The translations under genes were made by a program, and so were the position numbers. A DNA stretch of 17,334 nucleotides, from the NCBI GenBank assembly GCA_050945235.1, contig JBMNSO010000026.1, positions 1-17,334 of the forward strand, given 5' to 3'. Source of the stretch: DUOD01 sp050945235. Lineage in GTDB: Bacteria > Bacillota > Clostridia > DUOD01. The notes under the pieces are model-generated. The model had not been told where the DNA came from and searched no databases. It saw nothing but the letters and a program-made list of their open reading frames with translations. This document shows, one piece after another, positions 8,601-15,128 of this stretch. Position 1 is the first letter of the stretch. Every line of letters begins with the position of its first letter.

Positions 8601-11600
8601 TACACAAGGAATGCGTCCACAGTGACATACTGTCCACCCGTCGCCTTACTGGTAATGGTAATGGTGTGTTCCTTATCTTCCAATCCATGCAATACATAAA
8701 CGGTTTTTTGTACGTCTACCGCACCATAGTTAAGCGAAACTTCCTGGATATAGTCGCCATCTACAGCAATTTCAAGGTTCCCAAAACCGCCACCTCGGGT
8801 AGCCAACACTTCAATGCCCGTACCTGTAAAGGTATATTCTATCGTTTCTCCATTGTTTCCCTTTCCTTCGTGAATATCACCCTGATATTCACCGTAATTC
8901 CTACCCGTTCGGTGCGTCCAGCCTGCCGAATAAATTATATCACTATCATTATCATTGACCCACTCTGCTTCCCCTACTGTCGGTATTATTGACGGCACTA
9001 TGGTATCCATGCAAATGATGGTGTCAATCGGGTCTACATCCGCCGGATCCATGGTAATCTGAATATTTGTCATCCCCTGCACTACTTCAACGTTTGCACC
9101 CGGCTTAGTCAGGCATTCAGGGTTCTCTATCTCCTGCAAATAATTGGGAATGGTCAGGTTGCCGTCAAAATTCACCAGATGGAAATATACCTTGCCCTTT
9201 TCCCTATCCATGGTGACACCGCCCCAGTCGTTCCAACCGTATTCCGTGCCTACTGTTCCATTAATTGACTGCCCGTAATTAACAAACCAGTCTTTAGTCA
9301 CCACATATTTCTCAATCTTTGTTTCGTCAAATTTCCCGTCGGGCATATCCCGATACTTCGTCGGATTTGCCATATTGTTTTTGAATAAATAATTTTGGTC
9401 AGCACATGCTACACTCACGCGGTTTATAACCCTTTCTTTGTATCCAGAAAGATCAATGATTTTGCTGTATCCGTTGTTTGTGGAAAAATCCAGCTTTCCG
9501 TTTTTGTACGATCCAGTAACAACTGTATTTTTCGGCCCATGTAGCTTAAAATTAACATCCCAATCTTCCGGCCAGGCAGGAAGAAGATAAATATTATTGT
9601 TTGCATCATATTGCAGCAGCATCATCTGCAGGGCATTCGTTACATTGCCACCGTGGCACTGGTCAGGAATCCAGTCATAATATGGACCCCAGAACGCCGG
9701 AAAACGGGCAGGCAGCCTCCCCTGTGTATCGGGATGTGACCAGTCAAAATCATCCACACTGTTTAGTGCACACATGGTCATCAAATATGACGCTTCATAC
9801 GGCAGGGCCAGTTTTGCTGCAAATAATGTGCCCTGGTTCCAACCGCCTGTGCTTAACGATTGGTTTGTGTCTCCAAATAAGTTCCAATCCCTAGTTCTGG
9901 TACTGAACGTCTGCCGGGCAATATCAATATCTTTCGAATCCACAGCTGGACCATACAGGCTGGATGGCCAAACACCATATAACTGCGGAGATTCCACTTG
10001 TTGCAGATACGCTCCGCTCTTCTTTTCTTCCTGTGCCAGGAATGTTACCCCATTCAGTTCACTTTTTGGCAAATCAGGCATACGGTTTCGCATAGCCACA
10101 AACTTTTTAATCTGAGCCGGAGTAAGCAAACCACCCGGCAGTGTCAACAGTTCATCCAAGAGTGCAGTCATGGGTGCAATCGTGTTTGTGGGGTTAGTAG
10201 AATCAATACCTGTTTCCAGCGCGTTGGCAGGATACATAATCATTTTGCCATTTGAATCATTTTTGTTATACCGATTATTCAAGAAATCAAGGCATGCTTC
10301 TGTAACAGGCAATATCTTTTCTTTAAAGAGCTGCGCATCACCCGTGAATTTGTAATACCTAACCATCATCAATGGGATTTCTACCGTAGCTGCAAAATGA
10401 TTTGCCAGATGAGACATGGTATAAGCAGATGCCGGCACACCACGTGGCATCATGGGCTCTGCGAGATACGCGCCCTCCACTCCAAACCGTCCCATTGTGT
10501 GTTCTTTGAGCACAGGCAGGCTAATGTATAGATTATCGATCAGCGTGCGCGTCTGTTCAAAGTCTCCACTCGTAAGGGTAGACCAATATGGCGCACGGGT
10601 ATTCTGCCACATATATGGCAGGCCATCCCACCGCCGCACATCCGGACTACCTATACCACCCATATTCACATTAAATATGGAACCATTAAAGGGAACCAAA
10701 TGCTCCCCTCGCATAGAAGCGCCCTGTATAAAACGTTGTAATAAGTAATTTTGCGTAATAATGTAACCGATATCTTCCCCATTTTCCAAATTATAATGCT
10801 TAGGCTTTTCAAATGTCCCACCGGTGATTTCAATATAGCTGGTGTCCCAATATTCCTCCCACCAGTCCACATGGTCTTGGTAAGCATCATCATATGCCAC
10901 CGCATCCGTTTTTTGCATATTCTGTTTTAAACCGTCTATGAAAGCCTGTGGCTTATTCGGCTGATCGGAATGAATGTCAATTACGATATCAATTTCTTTT
11001 GTACTATTAGTCGACAGCTTAGATGCAGATGCACGTTGCATCCCCTTAGCCCGTATTGCACCACCAAAGGTTAGGTTTTCTATCGGGTCAAGGGCAAGGT
11101 TTTCTGCACTAGTGACATTCCTGCTTTTCGCTTCGTTTTTCCAAGTGGAATTGCTATTCCTATGATACCACATTATCGCATTGCCACCATCATTCAAGAG
11201 CACGTCTTCCGTTGCAGCGTGGTTGTCGGGCACGTTATTTAAAACTGTCAGATTGCGCCATCCCAATTCATAACTAACTTCTATCGGGATCTCCGAAGCG
11301 CTTTGCCCTTTTAAACGAATAACAGGCGCCTTCGCGTCCACCCAAAGTTCCAAGTCAATCTTGTTAACACCCGTTCCCGTAGTTATCTTAATGCTTCCTG
11401 TGGAAAGATCCAAGGTCTGGGAAAAATCGCTATTAGTAAACGTGTTTGCTGGTAATGCTACCCGTATCTTGCCCAATTTCATGGTGGTGGAATTATTCGC
11501 ATATGCACCCACTTTACTAATGTAAAAGACAATGTCTGACTGGTTTTCCATCCACAGATTCAGTCCCACATCTCCATTGCCCAACGGCATGGAGTCATCC

Positions 11601-11746
11601 TCTTTCACGCTAGGTGTTTTCCACTCAAGGTTGTACTTTCTGACGTCAAATCCATTGTCCGCCTCAGCTGTTTCCACCGGAATTATACCTAACACTACCG
11701 TGAGGACTAGGATCATCGAAAGGAAAATACGTACATTTCTCTTCAT
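5672..11746 (-). CDS. Giant multidomain surface glycosidase-like protein (GH95/DUF5703-like catalytic region, membrane anchored)
   Basis: About 2,024 residues. The ATG at 11746 is chosen because AAAGGAG lies eight bases upstream; an in-frame ATG at 11782 lacks a site. Order: signal peptide (1-29, cut after AEA); N-terminal sandwich with MPLGNGDVGLN, resembling DUF5703 and GH95 fucosidases; an alpha-helical barrel to about 735, ending in PDQCHGGN (~692) and YLLPAWPEDWD, which align by eye with IDGNFG and LLPALP of GH95; three jelly-roll modules (about 927-1053, 1054-1177, 1276-1400) alternating with two Big_4-like domains; a putative-Ig domain (~1500-1576, GTPPYSYLITGLP); a Big_2-like domain (~1580-1670); an InlB-like repeat, an X2-like domain and a second InlB-like repeat separated by STKPGSK linkers; then a membrane helix (~1996-2016) and a basic RKKKAK tail. 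There is no LPXTG, so it should be held in the membrane facing out. Target glycan unknown; a deoxysugar-rich polysaccharide fits the neighbours. The catalytic family assignment is from memory of motifs. Confidence 0.85.
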   Translation of the reverse strand: MKRNVRIFLSMILVLTVVLGIIPVETAEADNGFDVRKYNLEWKTPSVKEDDSMPLGNGDVGLNLWMENQSDIVFYISKVGAYANNSTTMKLGKIRVALPANTFTNSDFSQTLDLSTGSIKITTGTGVNKIDLELWVDAKAPVIRLKGQSASEIPIEVSYELGWRNLTVLNNVPDNHAATEDVLLNDGGNAIMWYHRNSNSTWKNEAKSRNVTSAENLALDPIENLTFGGAIRAKGMQRASASKLSTNSTKEIDIVIDIHSDQPNKPQAFIDGLKQNMQKTDAVAYDDAYQDHVDWWEEYWDTSYIEITGGTFEKPKHYNLENGEDIGYIITQNYLLQRFIQGASMRGEHLVPFNGSIFNVNMGGIGSPDVRRWDGLPYMWQNTRAPYWSTLTSGDFEQTRTLIDNLYISLPVLKEHTMGRFGVEGAYLAEPMMPRGVPASAYTMSHLANHFAATVEIPLMMVRYYKFTGDAQLFKEKILPVTEACLDFLNNRYNKNDSNGKMIMYPANALETGIDSTNPTNTIAPMTALLDELLTLPGGLLTPAQIKKFVAMRNRMPDLPKSELNGVTFLAQEEKKSGAYLQQVESPQLYGVWPSSLYGPAVDSKDIDIARQTFSTRTRDWNLFGDTNQSLSTGGWNQGTLFAAKLALPYEASYLMTMCALNSVDDFDWSHPDTQGRLPARFPAFWGPYYDWIPDQCHGGNVTNALQMMLLQYDANNNIYLLPAWPEDWDVNFKLHGPKNTVVTGSYKNGKLDFSTNNGYSKIIDLSGYKERVINRVSVACADQNYLFKNNMANPTKYRDMPDGKFDETKIEKYVVTKDWFVNYGQSINGTVGTEYGWNDWGGVTMDREKGKVYFHLVNFDGNLTIPNYLQEIENPECLTKPGANVEVVQGMTNIQITMDPADVDPIDTIICMDTIVPSIIPTVGEAEWVNDNDSDIIYSAGWTHRTGRNYGEYQGDIHEGKGNNGETIEYTFTGTGIEVLATRGGGFGNLEIAVDGDYIQEVSLNYGAVDVQKTVYVLHGLEDKEHTITITSKATGGQYVTVDAFLVYQGEKIMVNDDDGRIKYSDGWTHNKNRGYGEYRDDIHLTSGPNGATATYEFYGTGIEVIATKGGGFASLEITVDDGVPEVVDMKSGTVVTQQPIYSKMDLEPGLHTVKVKSLSSQGNEWVALDAFRVTKPGQVKPSYITSIVQPDAVDADFGTAFGDLALPDKVEVMLKNNSKRYVNVDWNSDGYDKDSAGSYVLYGILKNLPDGVSNPLDICATIEVNVGLNPDCPNPRFIRLDNTDTVIEYDGAWVSQTIGGFDLYLNTQHYTTTNGDSFTITFTGTGIHYITHMDNTRGEVEVFVDDVSQGIVDCFRESSISQGVGFEILGLDYGTHTLKGVKKSGQYFTVDAIDIYNEYNGKDYITSVESFDTIGCKLGDVPDLPQTAEVTLNGKTKEELTVDWDMTGFDSSTPGMYTLVGTLVVPANSEIYNNSGLKARINVYVSETGLSTPDAIKVDMTLTEGKKGEAYTANATVLGGTPPYSYLITGLPTGLQAENNSITGTPTEAGTFVVGVLVKDSKNTFAFETFDLVIDPNYKVNSVTVSPMAIQMAKGSSQQFTAVVDGLNEPPQDVTWSVSGSKKLAELTSITENGMLVVASDEPNNMLTVKAVSNVDSTVSGTAQVTLIEGPVNTYDVTVTNGTGGGSFKAGAQVTIKANAAPAGKRFKGWIANPALAGVDLTQDPLMFTMPEYDVELTAVYEDVTGANYPIDKKHRNQKYTKRQKGDLVFRIDAPISKYLSTYIGRTKLREGVDVEVTEGSTVVTVKRAYLEKLTKGIHTLTVYFTDGYAITTFDILGDGSTKPGSKEGISKPPSAGDGSTKPGSKVSSSGDGAETQEIPVDTYDVTVVNGTGGGSIEVGAQVTIKADAAPEGKRFKSWIANPALEGVDLTQDPLVFTMPEYDVELTAVYEDVTDTEQPIDKEQQSSDDSTKPSSVEGSSDSGTKTKGESNLLLWIVLVAIVVASIGTILYLRKKKAKTTEE
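5856..6103 (-). repeat. Direct repeat copy B inside the giant gene (InlB-like module)
   Basis: This segment matches 6483-6730 at a constant offset of 627 bp with no visible indels; differences are scattered single bases. It encodes the second InlB/bacterial-repeat-like module (TYDVTVVNGTGGGS ... MPEYDVELTAVYEDV) plus the PIDK linker start. Confidence 0.85.
6144..6230 (-). repeat. Short tandem linker repeat encoding GDGSTKPGSK
   Basis: Two near-identical copies of about 30 bp (6144-6172 and 6201-6230) encode the hydrophilic linker GDGSTKPGSK between the X2-like domain and the second InlB-like module. A degenerate third version (DDSTKPSS) occurs in the last linker before the membrane segment. 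Confidence 0.7.
6483..6730 (-). repeat. Direct repeat copy A inside the giant gene (InlB-like module)
   Basis: Partner of 5856-6103. It encodes TYDVTVTNGTGGGSF to VYEDV followed by PIDK. High DNA identity points to a recent internal duplication. Confidence 0.85.
7550..8967 (-). repeat. Three related jelly-roll (carbohydrate-binding-like) modules in the giant protein
   Basis: Modules lie at about 8590-8967, 8218-8585 and 7550-7920. Copies one and two are close: both read YS-x-GWTH, then YGEY-x2-DIH, then GTGIEV-x-AT-x-GGGF, then LEI-x-VD, and end with VxxDAFxV. Copy three is diverged (FTGTGIHYITHMDN, VDAIDIYNE). A Big_4-like domain sits between copies two and three. The pattern suggests duplication of a glycan-binding module; ligand unknown. 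Confidence 0.75.
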
Positions 11747-11781
11747 CTTACACACTCCTTTGTACAATATAGTTTTAATCA

Positions 11782-11808
11782 CTTGTAATCAGACTTAACA
11801 GTTACAAG
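11782..11808. promoter_or_regulatory. Inverted repeat upstream of the giant gene, possible operator
   Basis: CTTGTAA (11782-11788) and TTACAAG (11802-11808) form a 7-bp inverted repeat with centres about 20 bp apart, two helical turns, 36 bp before the start codon. This spacing suits a dimeric repressor or a hairpin in the leader. No regulator gene is in the window. Confidence 0.35.
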
Positions 11809-11942
11809 AATATTCTCTGGAGGCAATACCATCTTTCTTCTTGTTGTGCCCATCAAGAAGGCAGGTAAATAATATAGGTCACAATTTAATAAAGAAAATA
11901 TGGCCATTTGCATTACCAAGGTTACAAAGGTATCTTGATAAA

Positions 11943-11960
11943 TATGAAATGCATTTCATA
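11943..11960. promoter_or_regulatory. 18-bp perfect palindrome TATGAAATGCATTTCATA, possible operator
   Basis: A perfect 18-bp palindrome about 200 bp upstream of the giant gene start, in non-coding DNA. It has no loop, so it is better suited to binding a dimeric protein than to forming an RNA hairpin. It does not match the catabolite-response (cre) consensus. Confidence 0.4.
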
Positions 11961-12254
11961 GAAATGATATCTTAAGAGCTGCCGAGCATTATACTGCAGG
12001 ACTTTAAAGCGGTATTCCGTACAAAAACTGCGGTATGACGACCGAATATGTGCAAGGTACATCTGCTCAGAATTTACAGGATTTTTAAGTAGCAGCCCTT
12101 GAGGTTACAACCAGCTAAACAGCCAATATGTTGAACATCTGATAGAATAGGTCAAGAGTTAAGCCTGGAACAATACCTATGCCACCACAGTATAGAGTGG
12201 ATTACATTATTAATAAAATCCCACAGGATTATTAGTTACATGTTTTTCGTTTCC

Positions 12255-12298
12255 ATACATCTGGTGTTCAATTTCCATAAATTGAACACCAGATGTAT
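12255..12298 (-). terminator. Perfect 20-bp hairpin after the rhaM operon
   Basis: Arms 12255-12274 and 12279-12298 are perfectly complementary around a four-base loop, starting 16 bp after the rhaM stop. On the minus strand the bases after the stem are GGAAACGAAAAACATG, with no T-tract; the T-rich side (ATTTTC) faces the plus strand. It may end or process the operon transcript, or protect its 3' end, and may not be a classical intrinsic terminator. Confidence 0.65.
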
Positions 12299-12314
12299 TT
12301 TCTTAACTACTATC

Positions 12315-12638
12315 TCAGTCTATATGAAAAACCTCTTCCATATCAGCCCACCACTCACCTTCTTTCCTTGTCTCCAAAGGCTGTTGGCAGGGCTTACACA
12401 CGGCCCACCATTTTTGAGTAGTGGGATCGGCAGCCATTTTTGCCATATCGCCCTCGTAGTCATCGCCGGTGTATTCATAATAGCTGAATAAAAATCCGTC
12501 TTTATAGTAAATAGAATAATTGTTTATATTGCATTCCTTAATCATTTTAAGAACGCCCGGCCATGCATTCGCATGAAGCTTTTTGTATTCCTCTAATTTC
12601 TCAGGCCTTACCCTTATTACCTGGCCATATCTCTTCAT
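12315..12638 (-). CDS. rhaM: L-rhamnose mutarotase
   Basis: A 107-residue cytoplasmic protein of the RhaM (YiiL) family, a small dimeric alpha/beta fold that interconverts the alpha and beta anomers of L-rhamnose and helps feed it to the isomerase. Length matches the family. The known catalytic histidine is at the expected place, H22, with Y18 one turn before it (EEYKKLHANAWPGV). The family's paired tryptophans appear in DPTTQKWWAVCKPCQQPL. The start follows GGAGG by a short A/T-rich spacer. It is the third gene of an operon, 16 bp behind the second UroD-like gene, and a strong hairpin follows. Some relatives act on L-fucose-like sugars, so the exact sugar is open; a 6-deoxy-L-hexose is the best guess. 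No rhaA, rhaB or rhaD is visible. Confidence 0.92.
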   Translation of the reverse strand: MKRYGQVIRVRPEKLEEYKKLHANAWPGVLKMIKECNINNYSIYYKDGFLFSYYEYTGDDYEGDMAKMAADPTTQKWWAVCKPCQQPLETRKEGEWWADMEEVFHID

Positions 12639-12654
12639 AGAAAAACCTCCAATC

Positions 12655-13815
12655 CTATAATTGAGATAATTCCCTTTTTATCCTATCCATGTCAAGGGGG
12701 TAGTTGCCATACTCCCTTAGTATCTCCACCGCCAGCCTATAGCTTTCCGGCGCCACTTGGCTGCTCACCGAATGGTCTGACTGGAGTATCCATCCACCGC
12801 CCTCTGCCGCCTGGAGTTTATATAGTACTTCCTTTTTGATCTCGTCGTGGTTTCCCCTTTCTAAGACCCTAACGTCTATGTTGCCGGCAAAGGCCAGCTT
12901 ACCGCCGTATTCTTTCTTAAGCTCAACGACATCAAGCCCTGCTTTTACCTCTAAGGGGTTATAGGCATCCAAACCTATTTCTATTAAGTCTTTATAAATG
13001 GAAGTGGCATTTCCGCAGCCATGGTAGATTACCATTAATCCATTCTTATGGCATAGATCGATTAGTGCCTTCACATGGGGTTTAAACATATGACGCCACG
13101 TTTTTGGATTGAAAAACATGCCATTTCTATATGCAACATCACCCCAAATATACATACCCGACAGCCTTCCTTTGCCTGCTTCTATCTGTGCCTTGCAAAA
13201 ATCGTATAGAAACTGTCCTATCCTATTAATAAAATCTTCATACAAGTCCGGTACTTCCACCATCCAGTACAAGGCATTTTCCGAACCGATAATCCTCCAT
13301 AGGTATTCATAGGGCTCACATACCGAACCAAAAACTGCGAAATCGTCCACATACCCGTTGACCCTTTCATACCAAGGGGGAATATTCCTAAGTAAGGCAT
13401 CACCCACACAGTTTAACTGATCATCTCCCCCACTATAAAACCTTCTGGGGTCTGCTGGGTCGTCAAATTGAAATGCCGCCATCTCCTCGGGCTGCGTTAC
13501 CGAAAAGTATTCAAAGTGTGGCATGGGTGCAGTACCCGATCTCTTTATGGTTGCTTCAAACCCGGTTTTTACGATTATATCCTCGCCCTTTTCTTCAATA
13601 ATTTCAAAAGCTTTGATATGGGGGTCCATATTGGGTGTTATAACAATATAGTCCAAATCATACTCTTTATAGGGATCAAAACCTTCACCCCATTTTTCCT
13701 TACATCTTAGCATGTGCCCTGTCCAGAAAAAATCGCTCACCGGCACTCTATCACCTTGTCGATGGCTTAAGGCCAGCCGTAAACGTTCAATTTTCTCCTT
13801 TGCTTTGCTCATCAT
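12655..13815 (-). CDS. UroD-fold (uroporphyrinogen decarboxylase family) methyltransferase-like protein
   Basis: 386 residues. The ATG at 13815 follows AAGGAGG by five bases (a second ATG at 13812 by eight); an ATG at 13845 would overlap the previous gene and lacks a site. The TIM-barrel features are AFAGNIDVRVLERG (308-321) and GGGWILQSDHS (339-349). An H-x-C pair is at H265/C267 (VIYHGCGN), the zinc ligands known from the MtaA/MtbA/CmuA methyltransferases. The third ligand in those proteins, a Cys in a PGC motif, is replaced here by SDH (D347-H348). The N-terminal Arg-rich signature of true HemE is absent, so heme synthesis is unlikely. It is the middle gene of a three-gene operon, 17 bp after the first UroD-like gene and 16 bp before rhaM. 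The substrate is unknown; transfer of a methyl group from a methylated sugar is an inference. Confidence 0.85.
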   Translation of the reverse strand: MMSKAKEKIERLRLALSHRQGDRVPVSDFFWTGHMLRCKEKWGEGFDPYKEYDLDYIVITPNMDPHIKAFEIIEEKGEDIIVKTGFEATIKRSGTAPMPHFEYFSVTQPEEMAAFQFDDPADPRRFYSGGDDQLNCVGDALLRNIPPWYERVNGYVDDFAVFGSVCEPYEYLWRIIGSENALYWMVEVPDLYEDFINRIGQFLYDFCKAQIEAGKGRLSGMYIWGDVAYRNGMFFNPKTWRHMFKPHVKALIDLCHKNGLMVIYHGCGNATSIYKDLIEIGLDAYNPLEVKAGLDVVELKKEYGGKLAFAGNIDVRVLERGNHDEIKKEVLYKLQAAEGGGWILQSDHSVSSQVAPESYRLAVEILREYGNYPLDMDRIKRELSQL

Positions 13816-13832
13816 CCCAGCCTCCTTATAAT

Positions 13833-14948
13833 TTAATATGTGCAATCGGCTGCTGCTTCACCATATACTATAAGATTTTCAACCGGTGCATCGAAAAAAT
13901 GGTCAGCAGTAGATAGAATATATCCCCCACCCTTGCCAAATACTTCAAAGAGCCGGTATACTTCCCTTCTTACCATGTCCGGCGTACCATGGGTAAGAAT
14001 ATTGAACTGGTCCATACCACCAATAAGGCATACCTTACCATGCATCGCATCATATAACTCAGGTCCTTCTATATTTCCTCCCACTCCCTTGGGTGACAGG
14101 GTTTCCGACGCATCGGCATTGGTGGCTATTATAAGATCAAATATGCCTTTCATTCCACCGCATGTATGGTAAGACGACCTGTGCCCCACATCGTGAAGGG
14201 CGTCGTGGATTTTCCTATCATAGGGCAGACAAAACTCCTCAAACATTTTTGGGGAGATTACCGTTGAAGAGGATGCACCTCCTCCCGTTTCTATTAAATC
14301 GAATTTTGCTCCCTCCAACGACTCATATATGAATTGGATTTTTTTATCCAGTAAAATATTTAGAAACTCATGGACCCATGCCGGATCGTCATGGGCTGCA
14401 TAAATCATGGGCAGGGTATCATACAGACAGCAGGCCTGCTGCCAGCATCCGGCCTGGTCGCCCCAGACAAAACCCTTTAAAATACCACTGTCCCCTACTC
14501 TGTCGTATTCCCTTTCTATGGCCTGCTTATCCAGCTTTGGAACGGGCATATACTTAAGCAGTTGTATATCTTCTTTATTCTTGATCAAAAACTCAGTAAT
14601 CCAAGTAGTCTTTTCATTGCCTTCGGTCTTATAGGTGAGATTACCCTCTGGGGTATATATGGTATGGTGTATCACCATTTGGTTTATATCATCCTTTACT
14701 ATCTCCACCTCATCAATCCACTCGTCAGAATATCTTTGGGACTGAACCTTGCCTGGAATCCAAAACTGGCCCATGGCTTCAAAGTATTGAACTATTGCAT
14801 CCAAACCACACCTTTTAAAGGCAGAAACGTCGTCTATATTATCCATATAATACTTTAGGTGAAAGGACTGCCACTGATGGACCGATACCGGCAGCCTGTC
14901 GGGGGTACCTTTTTCCAGTGCTGTCATAAGCCTTTCTTTAGAATTCAT
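13833..14948 (-). CDS. UroD-fold (uroporphyrinogen decarboxylase family) methyltransferase-like protein
   Basis: 371 residues starting at an ATG preceded by TTTGGAGGTAAAATTAA. It opens with MNSKERLMTALEKGTPDRLPV, the usual start of UroD-like methyltransferase relatives. H261-T-C263 (YHTCGGM) gives the zinc-type pair. A GGGYILSTADHFFDAPVEN segment (340-358) takes the place of the PGC-x-(n)-P-EN motif, leaving D349-H350 where a cysteine would sit. CLIGGMDQFNILTHGTPDMVRREV (307-330) is the typical late-barrel region. An aromatic and Cys-rich patch GDQAGCWQQACCLYD (163-177) is distinctive. It is clearly a distant paralogue of the next gene, and the two may work as a pair or on two substrates. There is no corrinoid protein gene in the window. 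It heads the operon with the mutarotase; about 180 bp separates it from the transporter gene upstream, and I see no confident promoter there. Confidence 0.86.
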   Translation of the reverse strand: MNSKERLMTALEKGTPDRLPVSVHQWQSFHLKYYMDNIDDVSAFKRCGLDAIVQYFEAMGQFWIPGKVQSQRYSDEWIDEVEIVKDDINQMVIHHTIYTPEGNLTYKTEGNEKTTWITEFLIKNKEDIQLLKYMPVPKLDKQAIEREYDRVGDSGILKGFVWGDQAGCWQQACCLYDTLPMIYAAHDDPAWVHEFLNILLDKKIQFIYESLEGAKFDLIETGGGASSSTVISPKMFEEFCLPYDRKIHDALHDVGHRSSYHTCGGMKGIFDLIIATNADASETLSPKGVGGNIEGPELYDAMHGKVCLIGGMDQFNILTHGTPDMVRREVYRLFEVFGKGGGYILSTADHFFDAPVENLIVYGEAAADCTY

Positions 14949-15028
14949 TTAATTTTACCTCCAAATACTATAAACTGATTGTCAATGGATATTCAACCGC
15001 CGCAAAAGGCTTGCAAAATACTTTTTAA

Positions 15029-15072
15029 TTTTAAATATAGTCACAGATTTAGATCTGTGACTATATTTAAAA
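15029..15072 (-). terminator. Perfect 20-bp hairpin between the transporter and the UroD/RhaM operon
   Basis: Arms 15029-15048 and 15053-15072 are perfectly complementary around the loop TTAG (plus strand), about 56 bp after the binding-protein stop codon. On the minus strand the following bases are TTAAAAAGTATTTTGC, not a clean T-tract. It may be a terminator, or a stem that protects the abundant binding-protein message while letting some reading through into the UroD genes. Confidence 0.65.
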
Positions 15073-15128
15073 CCTTTAAAAGCTGACTAACTTATTAAGA
15101 ACTACCTAATTTGTTATGAATAAGTTTT

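Larger units (their letters stand above)
11747..12254. other. Long intergenic region upstream of the giant gene, no gene seen
   Basis: About 500 bp with no ORF having both a start and a ribosome binding site. It is A/T-rich and holds an 18-bp perfect palindrome (11943-11960) and a 7-bp inverted repeat close to the giant gene start (11782-11788 with 11802-11808). One plus-strand frame from 11973 looks faintly coding but has three stops within about 55 codons. I could not pick a convincing -35/-10 pair. It probably contains the promoter, leader and control sites of the giant gene. Confidence 0.6.

Noticed and set aside
12009..12036. Two GCGGTAT copies 21 bp apart, considered as an operator
   Set aside because: Seven-base repeats this close occur by chance in 500 bp and nothing else supports the site.
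11973..12130. Faint plus-strand reading frame in the intergenic region that looked like a decayed gene
   Set aside because: It contains three stops in about 55 codons, has no start or ribosome binding site, and resembles no family I know. Not enough to call a pseudogene.
12655..14948. Reading the two UroD-family genes as hemE (heme synthesis)
   Set aside because: The N-terminal Arg-containing HemE signature is missing, H-x-C zinc motifs are present, and no other heme gene is nearby.
14967..14995. Promoter for the first UroD-like gene (TTGAAT, 18 bp, TATAGT on the minus strand)
   Set aside because: The predicted transcript start would fall on the ribosome binding site, leaving almost no leader, so it was not annotated.
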